From contig OX359191.1 of the NCBI GenBank assembly GCA_947172415.1, positions 3,720,001-3,784,000 on the forward strand: a stretch of DNA of 64,000 bases, in the 5' to 3' direction. A program made the position numbers and the translations under genes. Shown here one piece after another: positions 10,875 to 20,692 of the stretch. Source of the DNA: Chondrosia reniformis (Eukaryota; Porifera; Demospongiae; Chondrillida; Chondrillidae). Positions within the stretch are counted from its first letter, which is position 1. Every line of letters begins with the position of its first letter. The notes under the pieces were generated by a model. It saw nothing but the letters and a program-made list of their open reading frames with translations, was not told where the DNA came from and ran no database searches.

Positions 10875-12893
10875 AAAATACTAAAATTACAGTCAAGTAC
10901 TACACAGTACAAGTTACAAATTTAAGAGGGCCAAGTGACCCCTATAGGATAATCAGTATTTTAAATAATACGTATAGTTGCAGACTTTCAAATGCTCAAC
11001 TACTGCATAGAGAGTAGTAGTTGATACAGATCATCCAATTGCAAGGTAGAACACATGGCCTACCAATTACCTTTTCACACCTTAGTATATAGACTGAAGA
11101 TGATGCGTCTGCATGCCATATATCAACAAAGGCTCCAGTATTAAAGGGGTCTCAGCTAATAACCACAGCAGATTTGATTTGCCTTGTGAGGGAGCTAAGA
11201 ACACCGACGGTTGGTTGCATGCATTGGCATAATCAACAGGGTTAGAGACCATTTTGTAACTTGTACACAAGGGACATAAAAGGCCAAGGCCTTTATATAC
11301 ATATGTGATGTCCCTTGTGTACAGGTTACAAAATGTTCTCTAACCCTGTTGATTATACGAATGCATGCAACCAACCGTCGGTGTTCTTAGCTCCCTCACA
11401 AGGCAAATCAAATCTGCTGTGGTTATTAGCTGAGACCCCTTTAATACTGGAGCCTTTGTTGATATATGGCATGCAGATGCATCATCTTCAGTCTATACTA
11501 AGGTGTGAAAAGGTAATTGGTAGGCCATGTGTTCTACCTTGCAATTGGATGATCTGTATCAACTACTACTCTCTATGCAGTAGTTGAGGATTTCAAAGCC
11601 TGCAACAGTACTAGTGTGACTAAAGTCTTGTACTGTTTAAAATACTGATTATCCTAGGGGTCACTTGGATCTCTTTAAATTTGTAACTTGCACTGCATGT
11701 TTAGCTAGTACTTGATTGTAATTTTAATATTAGTCACTTGGCCCTCTTAAATTTGTAACTTGTACTGTGTAGTACTTGATTGTAATTTTAATATTGCCAG
11801 TAACTTTCACTGTGTAGTGTCCTTGAGTGTAATTAGCCTCACTATACTTAAGACATTGACTATGAGCAATTTCGTTATGAGATTCTACTGTACACATGGA
11901 AAATGTACACACATGGATAAGAATAAAGCCTTGTTGAACATCAGTAACATAAATTTACTAATTCTGGACGTTTCAACCAGGAAGTCTTCATCAGTAATAC
12001 AGGAATGGGAATATCAAGTAGGAAATTAGTAAATTCTTGTTCCTGAAGCTCAACAAGGCTTTATTCTCATAATGATCGCAACAAACACTCCTAATTCCTA
12101 CACATGGACAAGTAAAAATATGAACAAAAAGCGTAAAGAGAAGACAGAGCTTCAATTACCAAAGTTTTATTAAGGTCGACTAAACGAATTTCTTTTGCAT
12201 CAATATAGGGACAATTCTGCCTCAAACTTAACGGAAACGTACACATATACGCTTTATCTAACCTTCGCTACAACACGTTTATTCCGTAGCTCCTTCTCGT
12301 AGTAGAGCGTCGACTTGTCATAGCCGTTCTCGAAAGGATGATCTTCTTTTGCAACGAGCCCTGACGTTTTCCAACGTCACATGATAATCCATTAAATATG
12401 TACCGAGCGACATACGAGAGGTGTTGGTGACGCACTAGGGAAACATCATAATACATCACCAGATTGCGCAATAGTAAACTTGTATTCTTCATTATATCTT
12501 GATTGTTTTGCAACTTTAATTAAGCAAAACTTCGCCAGACGTTTGTCATACACATGTACCATGATATATGTCGGTTTCACAGTGATCTGATCCATTGATA
12601 ATTTTTATTAATATAACACTTGGTTTCAATATAAATTTCATATAGGTTTTCTATCGTCCTATGGCATTTTATATGCAGACTTTGTCCTCCGTTTTCTACC
12701 AAACGGAGACCTAAATGAAAAATCCCTTATTTAAAAATGAGTTTTATACCCTAAACTTTATGATACTATGCCCATTCTGTTGCTAGGTCCTTTCCTGGAG
12801 TCAAATGAATTATTTATATTATATTATTTATTTATATTATTTATATTATATTAGATTATCTTAGTATATTGTAACTTGTACTGTATATATCCG
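10875..12893. mobile_element. Composite foldback element, copy 3
   Basis: It has the same order as the copy at 20693-22829: a complete palindrome A (arms about 10880-11280 and 11310-11790, centre near 11297), then the hammerhead hairpin (11920-12060), then a single arm B (12060-12893) ending TTGTAACTTGTACTGTATATA. It is more diverged than copies 1 and 2. Both edges lie in TA-rich sequence. Confidence 0.7.
11951..12036 (-). ncRNA. Candidate hammerhead ribozyme with intact core
   Basis: On the minus strand: helix I 5' strand (12036-12021), CUGAUGA (11994-11988), a weak helix II from GACU/GGUU around UCCU, GAAAC (11974-11970) and GUC (11969-11967), with predicted cleavage after 11967. Helix I re-forms with CAGAAUUAGUAAAUU (11966-11952), 13-14 pairs, and continues outward to about 40 bp. 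GAAAC runs straight into GUC, leaving no loop in helix III. A single molecule could not close it, but two could pair through the self-complementary ACGU. Very short helix III of this kind is described for hammerheads of Penelope-like elements and newt satellite RNA. Confidence 0.5.
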
Positions 12894-13289
12894 TAACATG
12901 AAGCCATACATAAATCGCGTTATGAAAACAATAGAGGGGCTGCTTAAAAGGGTCCAATGTATATATAGCAATAGCACATATGTCAAGTAACATAAATTAA
13001 AGGAACACTTAAACCATGATACATAATACAAACAGCAGCATACACATACCAAGCTAGCTATCAGTGTATATACTCACGAACCTTTCACTCAATCACTCCT
13101 TACTACTATTATTAGGGTTTCTCTGAGAAATATATCACCAAGGTGGGAAAATACAACATAGCAAAGCTTTGAGGAGCCATCCTAGTTTAATTTGCTAATA
13201 GTAATTATTGATAATTGACTTTCTTCAAGGGGGAGGGGGAAATATTGAAATTACCCTCACTAAAATGAACCATGAGTACACTGACGTAC
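12894..13289. other. Likely intron sequence between foldback copy 3 and exon 3
   Basis: No exon was recognised. It follows, in minus-strand sense, the donor of the exon ending at 13290 and is AT-rich with no clear repeat. Confidence 0.4.
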
Positions 13290-13683
13290 CTTTCGTTCAA
13301 TCAGATGGTCCTTACTATCAGCTTTCAGAAGAACAGGTGTCAGCAAACGGTGCAATACACTTTCAAACATTTCATCGGAGTCGGCTAGGGCAATCTGCCA
13401 AAACGCTCTTTCAACTAGTTCTAAAAGTATTCAATGCACGTAACAATAAATATAAACAGAGAAAATGTAGCCTCAGATATATCCTCTCCTTCGGTCATAC
13501 ACTGAAGAGTAGCGAGGATGTCTTTCAGAGAAGCTTACCTATTTCACTTGTCACTGGCTCAGGTTGCCTAAATATACATAAAATGAAACATTCGCAGTAC
13601 TGATAGTAATTTTCGTGCACAATAATGCTTTAGAAATAAAGATCTAAATATGCAACGTACTTCGTATTTGTTTGGCCGGCCAT
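13290..13683 (-). CDS. First three coding exons of an unidentified gene, with a 29-base microexon
   Basis: Exon 1 is 13683-13661, ATGGCC in good context with donor GAA|GTACGT. Exon 2 is 13567-13539, only 29 bases, acceptor TATATTTAG and donor ATAG|GTAAGC. Exon 3 is 13384-13290, acceptor TGCCCTAG and donor AAAG|GTACGT. The phases fit exactly (23, 29 and 95 bases), giving a 49-residue start. It begins MAGQTNTKQPEPVTSEI, and exon 3 gives the amphipathic helices FESVLHRLLTPVLLKADSKD and HLIERK. The helix pattern recalls either the N-terminus of the proteasome adaptor ECM29 (PVLLK) or a CARD-like death-fold; neither can be decided from 49 residues. Downstream exons are not seen next to it, and the 5.5 kb beyond are foldback elements. 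Confidence 0.5.
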
Positions 13684-13689
13684 TTTCTG

Positions 13690-14160
13690 CTACATGTACT
13701 AGGGCATACACTGAGGTGCAGAAGAAGCCTCGCTGTGAGGTCTGACAGTCTGAAGTGTATATGTAGCCCTGAAGAGTGATCAGAGCACACATATGTAATG
13801 CTATTCCAGACAGACTAAGCGCACAAAGCAAGATGACTACAGCTACGCCCCCCTGTGCAGCTGCTGGCCGTTTTGTGCCCGTGTAATGAGGGATTTTTCG
13901 TACCGGGACGTGGGCAGAAAATGGCCGTCGCAACCTTTCCGCCAGGAAGTTGCGGGAAACGCACAAACACAGGTCCAGCGAGGAAGCATTCCCAACGTGA
14001 AACGATATCTCAACGATCTGAGCCGATGTGTAGCCACTGCGGGCAATAAGCTCCTTGTGAGCTCGTGGCAATCACGCGTAAACTGTTTACACATTCCTTC
14101 GCTAATCCGTCTGGCTAGTTATACGCATGCGCAAGTGGCTAGCCAGGTGTGATCTGTCTC
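13690..14160 (-). promoter_or_regulatory. CpG-rich promoter-like region upstream of the microexon gene
   Basis: The stretch is markedly richer in G+C and CpG than everything around it and lies directly upstream (minus sense) of the ATG at 13683. At 14124-14133 it has CGCATGCGCA, a close match to the NRF1 site typical of CpG promoters, and at 13920-13928 ATGGCCGTC resembles a YY1-type element. No TATA box stands out. The overlapping short frames on both strands are a consequence of the base composition. The 5' UTR is probably inside this interval. Confidence 0.45.
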
Positions 14161-14208
14161 TAGTGTGAACAAAGCGGACAAAGTTGTTCCGAGTCCGCGT
14201 GCCATGAG

Positions 14209-14727
14209 ACATAAAAGGCCAAGGCCTTTACATATGTACGTATGTCATATGATGTCCCTTGTGTACAAGTTACAAAATGATCTCCAACCCTGTTGATTAT
14301 GTGAATGCATGCAACCAACTGTCGGTATTCTTAGCTCACTCACAAGGCAAATCAAATCTGCTGTGGACGTGGTTATTAGCTGAGACCCCTTTAAGACTGG
14401 AACCTTTGTTGATAATGGCATGCAGATGCATCATCTTCAGTCTATATACCAAGGTGTGAAAAGGTAATTGGTAGGCCATGTGTTCTACCTTGCAATTGGA
14501 TGATCTGTATCAACTACTACTCTCTATGCAGTAGTTGAGTATTTTGAAAGTCTGCAACTATACGTACTATTTAAAATACTGATTATCCTATAGGGGTCAC
14601 TTGGATCTCTTTAAATTTGTAACTGGAACTGTGTAGCTAGTACTTGATTGTAATTTTAATATTGTATAGTCAGTTGGCTCTCATAAATTTGTAACTTGTA
14701 CTGTGTAGTATTTGATTGTAATATATA
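14209..14727. mobile_element. Half copy of the foldback element (right arm)
   Basis: It runs from the palindrome A centre (AAAAGGCCAAGGCCTTT) through the right arm to GTGTAGTATTTGATTGTA and stops in a (TA)n run. It is diverged from copies 1 and 2 by scattered substitutions and a small insertion, so it is older. Confidence 0.65.
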
Positions 14728-14744
14728 TATATATATATACATAC

Positions 14745-14905
14745 AGACGCACGGTGAGACTGGCATCCAGATTACTTGCCTCGCCTTCCGGCTCGGCAAT
14801 AAAGGGAACAATCCCTTGGTGCTCGAGCATTGGTGCTTTGATCTTGAGCTTTGAAAGTAAATCATTTACCGTGCTGCAGTGGTCCCAGCTACACTCTATA
14901 GTCAT
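14745..14905 (-). CDS. Possible isolated exon, gene unknown
   Basis: A minus-strand open frame contains STVNDLLSKLKIKAPMLEHQ followed by GIVPFIAEPEGEASNLDAS, with codon use and GC content unlike the surrounding AT-rich DNA. It ends at a strong donor (CGTCT|GTATGT) at 14745. Candidate acceptors (GTGTAG, ACTGCAG) lie near its start. The GIVPFIAEPEGEA part faintly resembles the I-region of XPG/FEN-type nucleases, but that is only a resemblance. It could also be a captured exon carried next to the foldback fragment. No partner exon was found. Confidence 0.3.
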
Positions 14906-15340
14906 GCTATTAGAAGACTTAGCTAGTCATATACATAACAATACCATATCTAGTCGAAGAGGAATTTTTAGCGATCAAATATAAACTAAATCTTGTTATC
15001 TCCTTTTAGGATATAGTGTTGCAAGGGTTAGAGGACTCGTTCAAAGTAATTTTGTACCTCTATTAAAATCATAGCCATGGCAAGTTGAGATGGGACTTAA
15101 CTATATATGTATGATTACATACGTAGTATACGGTGCACAGAACTGTAAAGTGTATGTAGTAATATTGTTAGTAACTTGTTCATGATTGTTATTCAAATAA
15201 TCCAACACACGCAAAACACTCTAATTTAGTAATTTAGCAATGATACAAACCAGTTCAACTAGTAATCAAGCAAATTGTCAAGTATATAGAAGGTAGTTCA
15301 CACTCAACCTATATAGTTTACAATTAACTACCATATCAAA
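14906..15340. other. AT-rich intergenic stretch
   Basis: No gene, repeat family member or clear regulatory motif was recognised between the isolated exon and the phosphatase polyadenylation signal. Confidence 0.4.
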
Positions 15341-15350
15341 CAGTCCAGTG

Positions 15351-15356
15351 TTTATT
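15351..15356 (-). terminator. AATAAA polyadenylation signal of the phosphatase gene
   Basis: AATAAA is read on the minus strand about 20 bases past the TAA at 15376-15378, the usual position for a short 3' UTR. Confidence 0.55.
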
Positions 15357-15375
15357 GTCACCATCTTGCAATTGG

Positions 15376-18053
15376 TTACTTGAAATTGGCATATGTGTCA
15401 AAAGACTCCAGATAGCTAAGAAGTATTTCATGGCACACCTCATAATCGACCTACATTTAATATTCAAGGCATATACGTACATCATGTACTGTTAGTACAT
15501 GAGTTGTCTAAAAACGTTTTCCTACATACGTACTCCATCCATTCTATAATGAAAGGCCTGTAGGGAACTAAACCTAGTGAGAGCTTTGGATGAGGATACA
15601 GGAGTCTTCTCTTTCTTCTTCTGCCCTACTGGGTCACAGAGCTTTTTCAAATACCAAGATGAATTATATGTAAAATAGGTTGATTACTATGGACCATAAT
15701 TTATTTATAATAATTATATAAATTACCAGACATGTTACACTATACACATCTTACAGCTGATGACACCATGTGTGGTCTGCTAGCACGGAGAGACTTAACC
15801 CTCTGAAATATGTCCATCATTCCTTCCACTTTGATCCTCTCAATTTCAGACATTGCACATAGGAATACCCCAGTCCTTGACATACCATCACTGAAGGAAT
15901 AAATGTTATGTCAGGCTGTATTATACATACCTGTTCATGTTAAATTTATACTAACCAATTAGAATAGGAAATATGTATATATAGCATTATTGAAAAGGAG
16001 GTATGTGTTTTTAGAGTTGTATATGGAATATACATATATTAGTCTAGAAAACATCTATTCTAAGTTTCTTTCCTCAGCCTTAATGATGTCAACTGTAGGA
16101 AAATGCATATGGCTTTGTAGATTATTCATGGCTTATGTTTAGTGCCTAAAAATACACTGAGATACAATATGCATAGAAAGCTATATACATATATATGTAG
16201 GTTGTTATTGTTTAATTGCAATGTATCTAGGTTCAGTGTGTGTGCTTGCTCTACTGTGAATGTATGTATAAGAGGCGTACTCGCACATGATGATCACTGG
16301 AGCATGTGTTTTGTAGTGTGTCCTCTCAATGTCACCAATCATTGTCAGAAGACCTGGTGTCCTTGGATGACCATCCCTTGGCCAACCATAGTAATGGTAC
16401 AGATGCACAGTCAGTGTCACCTTCTCGGTAGTGCTCTATATACGTATTTATGTAGGTAAATATAATTTATTCATATTTATATGTACGTACGTACATACTG
16501 TATATTTGTACGTACATACATATGTACCATTTATAAGAGTGTACAGCTACATATCAGTATTTATGGAGTCAGTTTAATGTGCATTATATGTTTGGGCTTC
16601 ATTTAGGGGACAGGGGCATTCCTACCCTGTTAAATCTGATACCCCCTTGGTATAAGTAAGTACACTTGGATACCTCCCAGTAACAAGTTTTGTCCATTAT
16701 TGATTGGTGAAATATGTACTTGTGTGAAGTTACAAGCTTATACAGTGTAATTTAAAACTTTTCTCAGGAACCCATGCCCCAGACCTCCTTATACGTAAGG
16801 ACAACAAGGGAATCCCCCCTCCCAACATTTTCATGAAAACTGTTTTCACCCCTCCACCCTTGATATTTTTGTTAATAAAGCCCTGATTATACACTTACAT
16901 TTGAATAATCTGTTACTGTCAGCTTATACATATTAAAGTCTATTTCTTTGCTTTTAAAATTTAGATCAACTTCTATGTCACCAAACTGCATCTTATTAGT
17001 CTCTTCCACTGGCCAAAAGTGATTACAAGTTGACTGTATGGAAACAAAGTGAGTCCCTATAATAGTCTCTGCAGTACATTACAGTGCAGTTATTAGGATA
17101 GGAATTGGATGCAGGAGTAGTATTTCACAAGCAACTGTGTATTCTCTCACTTACCTCCTCTGCTTCAACAAAGTTGGCCAGTACAATTATAGTTGGACAT
17201 TTGTTGTTTGCAATGACTTTCCAGACATCTTCTGTGTGTTTCATTGGTGCTTGTGCAGCAATATATTTCTTCCCACCATATCCCTTCCTAGTACGTAGTG
17301 TAATGGGTACAGTACGTATATATACAAAATGGTTTATGTGTAGATACAGTTCTGTCAATTGCATATAAATATGTACGTATATACTTATTATTTGATTAGT
17401 GGATTCCATATAAGCATCCAGAGAGATATCCTTTTGCTGATGAAGACTTTCATGGTCTAAATCTTCAATAACTTGTATAAAAGATACTGTTGCTGATGCT
17501 CATATGAAATCCACTGATCAACAATGAAAGCAACAAATAAGCCATATCACTACATTGTTAGTTATATTATACGTATGTACATACGTATGTCATAATCTTT
17601 ATTATTCCCATGTAACATACGTACATACGTGCATAGTTGCTTCTGTTAACGTTAATATTAATATCTGAACACACAGTGTCTATATGTAGCAAATCCTACG
17701 TAGTGTGTATACGTATTTATATGTTTACCTTAGATAATATTATAGGAATAATTAGGTGATGTACTCTGCTAACTTTACATGTATACCTAGTAAGTTATAC
17801 ATAGAGCCAAACCTCAATTAAAGTAGCATTCACATAGTTCTCCCCCTCATTCTCACTTTCTTCATCAATTAACACAAACTTGTTAGCATCTTTATAGATG
17901 ATACATGTATTGTACATACAATTCATAAGTGTCTACAGCCACAATAAACTCACAAGGAAATTTGTCTTGGTACCTATTCCTTGTTGATATCAACTCTGAT
18001 GAAGCAAACTTTTTATATTCATCAGAAATGTCTAATGACAAGCTTTCAACCAA
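15376..18053 (-). other. Phosphatase domain D2 (open, probably inactive)
   Basis: Seven exons from LVESLSLDISDEY to the C-terminus SYLESFDTYANFK join in phase throughout. Landmarks are ENYVNATLIE, KKYIAAQAPMKHTEDVWKV, NHFWPVEE, YYGWPRDGHP and the P-loop IIMC|DDGMSRTGVFL. The catalytic cysteine and arginine are kept. However, the WPD aspartate position reads R (WPRDG), and the P-loop H and SAGV are replaced by M and DDGM. D2 domains of receptor phosphatases are commonly weak or dead and act in regulation; this one fits that pattern. An extra sign of past selection is that all intron phases match. Confidence 0.8.
15541..15660 (-). repeat. Dispersed repeat family, copy 4
   Basis: It matches 3231-3403 and the reverse of 3945-4190 through GGGAACTAAACCT, GAGAGCTTTGGATGA and GATACAGGAGTCTTCTCTTT. 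It includes the sequence 3' of the hammerhead cleavage site (GACCCAGT on the minus strand) but not the ribozyme core. It lies in the last intron of the phosphatase gene. Confidence 0.6.
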
Positions 18054-18299
18054 CTGAACACAAAATGATGAAACTTTGACACTATAATGTATTTACATAT
18101 ATATAATGAATTATAGTCACTTTGTAGTACTGCACTGTATACAGTAACAGACATATATGTATATATAGCTGGCAACAGACATTTTCAAAGAAGCGAATCA
18201 TTTTACCAAATGCATTTTGTATTCTATGAAAAAATAGGGAACTTTAAGATCACTATAAGATGTAGCATAAACTACATGTTCCAAATTCCTTGTGTCCCT

Positions 18300-18346
18300 A
18301 TGTGTGTATGCATGTATGTGTGTGTGCATGTATGTGTGTATGTGTA
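18300..18346 (+). repeat. TG/CATG microsatellite
   Basis: Alternating TGTGTGTATG and CATGTATGTG units make up the run. It lies in the intron just downstream (minus sense) of exon 18499-18352. Confidence 0.7.
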
Positions 18347-18351
18347 TTCAC

Positions 18352-19976
18352 TTCAAAGTGCTTCTGAAATCCACTTAACAGTTTCATTGTCAGTAACTTG
18401 TAAAAGACTGATTGTATTCTGCAGATCCCTCACAGGCATGGATGTGTCTCCAATAGTTAGAAAGTCATTAATGCCATTGTGGACATAAATATATTGAATC
18501 TATTTAGGGAATTGAAAGAGGTGCACATTTCTTAGGTATATTTTAGGTATATTATATATACAACAAACCAGATATGCTTACATTCAGCAGCTTATACAAT
18601 TAAATAATGGTTCTCAAATCTACCAGAGTTGACACTTTCACAATCTCCTTACTTTACTTTGATTATGTGATACATACAGTATAGATAAATATAGTTAATA
18701 AGATGACCGACTATTTGTAGTAATGCACCCATGCCACTGTCTGTACGTACCACATTCTGAATCATGTATGTCCTTCTAGTCCTCATGTACTGGACATAGT
18801 TATAAATGTCAAGCTTCCAACTTTTGAAGCATGTAATCAGTGGATATGAATGTACCTGTTCTGCCAACTCCAGCGCTATCAAGAAAGTTTAGATTAACTG
18901 TACCAAAAATACTGTAATATTAAATCCATCATGCTGTAATAGTATGTAGCAGAGAATATTAATGGGTTATATATTATACTGACTATTCAATAATAAAATG
19001 ATATACTCATGTACGTACATACGTATGTTATTTCCTAACTGTTCAAGATATATAGATGACTGTTTGCATGGGTTCCACTGTTTATATACGTACATACGTA
19101 CATGTATAAGTTGTGTTAAAGATATGCAGTAAATTTATGTACGTACGTACATACCTGCAATGTACTACCATTGGTGCTGTACTGTTTCCATATGCAGGTC
19201 GGATTTGTTGTCTAATGAATCTGACAATTGCTGAAGAAAGTTTAGGTACACCATGATCAGGCCAAGCTGTGTAGAGAAAGTGTTTCACTTCAAGTGGCTC
19301 CACCGATCCCTGCTTTCTCTAATATAAAAACCAGAAGGATATGTGGTAATAGCTACAGTATGTATAATCTTACATTTGGTATACAGTATATATAGTCATT
19401 TGTGTTATACCTAATAGCTATTGCTTGGACATGGTTAATCTTGTAAACTTCATTGTACAAATTATCCTTTAATGTTTTCCTTAAGTTCTACACAGATACA
19501 TAGCAGAGTAACCCACTTACAACTCTAAATGTTCTCAGGTCGTACTCTGGAAATACTTCATACTTGACAGTCATAATCTCCAGATTTCTACCTGGTTTGT
19601 ATACTGCATTTATTTCATCTTCCCAATATTGAGCACATTTGTTCTAAAAAAACAGATAGTAGATAATTATGCCACTACATTAGCTCAAACGATAGACTAC
19701 AGAAAGATTTTTCATTCTATTTTGTATAAATGCAGGTATATAGACAATGTAGCTATTAGGTATTGGCTTTCAATATGAACTTGGAAAGAATTTTAATAAT
19801 TATATACATGTGGTTACATGTTTGGTTGGTACTTTAAGTTTGTCAGGGTGCAGATGATAAATACTGAAGTGGCCTTACTCGATTGTTCTCTACCAGTCCT
19901 GTCAACATGACAATTACTGTTGATCTCTGTTCCCAAATCATTTGCCAAAAGTCAGCTGTTGTGTCAGGAGTTGCAC
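18352..19976 (-). other. Phosphatase domain D1 (partial, frame disturbed in two exons)
   Basis: In order: [20 protein letters not shown], then KCAQYWEDE, then the WPD loop TAWPDHGVPKL, then the P-loop VVHC|SAGVGRTG split by an intron after the second base of the serine codon. Next come DIYNYVQYMRTRRTYMIQN, QYIYVHNGINDFL and SGFQKHFE. In exon 18875-18751 the frame of SAGVGRTGTFISTDYMLQ runs into a stop, and the expected DIYNYVQYM follows one base out. The exon is 125 bases where 124 (or 127) would keep phase. In exon 18499-18352 the frame again shifts by one between DLQNTISLLQ and SGFQKHFE (148 bases where 147 would fit). Both shifts are supported by length and by protein pattern. Confidence 0.8.
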
Positions 19977-20067
19977 CTACGTACGTATATTACATGAGTA
20001 ATCAATACATTATTTATTTTTCTTACATGCTTCGTATACATAGTAAAAGGCCTATGGGTATATAGGT

Positions 20068-20692
20068 TCCAAAATATATGTTGTAAATGAAGTCCTATTT
20101 ATATACCACTCACTTTTGACTCTACATATATATGCAATATATAAGATATATAATATGCATATAATATATATACAATATATATTACATATAAGATATATAA
20201 TACATATATAAGATGTATGCTTTTTTTTCTTTTTTTCTTTTTTCAGGACCCAACCTCGTATTGAACCAGGGCATCCGCGCACCTTGTATCCAGACGATGT
20301 CATCTGTAACACCATCAGTCACGTAGGTCCCACAATTTATGTTGTAAATGAAGTCCTATTTATATACCACTCACTTTTGACTCTACATATATATGCAATA
20401 TATAAGATATATAATATGCATCTAAGATATATAATATGCATATAAGATATATACAATATATATTCCATATAAGATATATAATACATATATAAAATGTATG
20501 CTTTTTTTCTTTTTTTTCTTTTTTCAGGACCCAACCTGGTATTGAACCAGGGCACCCGCGCACCTTGTATCCAGACGATGTCATCCGTAACACCATCGGT
20601 CACGTGGGTCACCCAATATATGTTGTAAATGAAGTCCTATTTATATACCACTCACTTTTGACTCTACATATATATGCAATATATATATATAT
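20068..20692 (+). repeat. Satellite array, first segment (about 2.5 monomers)
   Basis: The array starts abruptly near 20068, about 90 bp upstream (minus sense) of the first phosphatase exon present. The first identifiable block is the TATATGTTGTAAATGAAGTC part of a monomer, so the first monomer is truncated. The segment is cut by a foldback element inserted in the TA-rich half of the third monomer. Confidence 0.85.

Larger units (their letters stand above)
15376..19976 (-). pseudogene. Receptor-type protein tyrosine phosphatase, 3' part (D1-D2), 5' end absent
   Basis: Twelve minus-strand exons: 19976-19879, 19643-19521, 19318-19155, 18875-18751, 18499-18352, 18053-17954, 17889-17813, 17283-17155, 17033-16899, 16435-16281, 15890-15755 and 15450-15376 (TAA). 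They give two tandem phosphatase domains as in LAR/RPTP receptors, which sit in the plasma membrane and dephosphorylate tyrosines through the cytoplasmic D1. D1 keeps WPDHGVP and HCSAGVGRTG. The first exon present starts inside D1 ([11 protein letters not shown]); the start of D1, the membrane segment and the ectodomain are not in the window. Exons 18875-18751 and 18499-18352 are each one base out of register with their neighbours, so D1 cannot be translated through as it stands. This suggests a decaying gene, although two assembly errors are possible. All D2 joins keep phase. Confidence 0.85.

Noticed and set aside
13568-14152. Overlapping frames of 64-167 codons on both strands
   Set aside because: The high CpG content makes stops rare. 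The splice-consistent exons and promoter-like motifs explain the region better.
18751-18875. A 33-base mini-intron inside the D1 P-loop exon to explain the frame change
   Set aside because: Splicing it out gives an early stop and does not restore the DIYNYVQYM frame.
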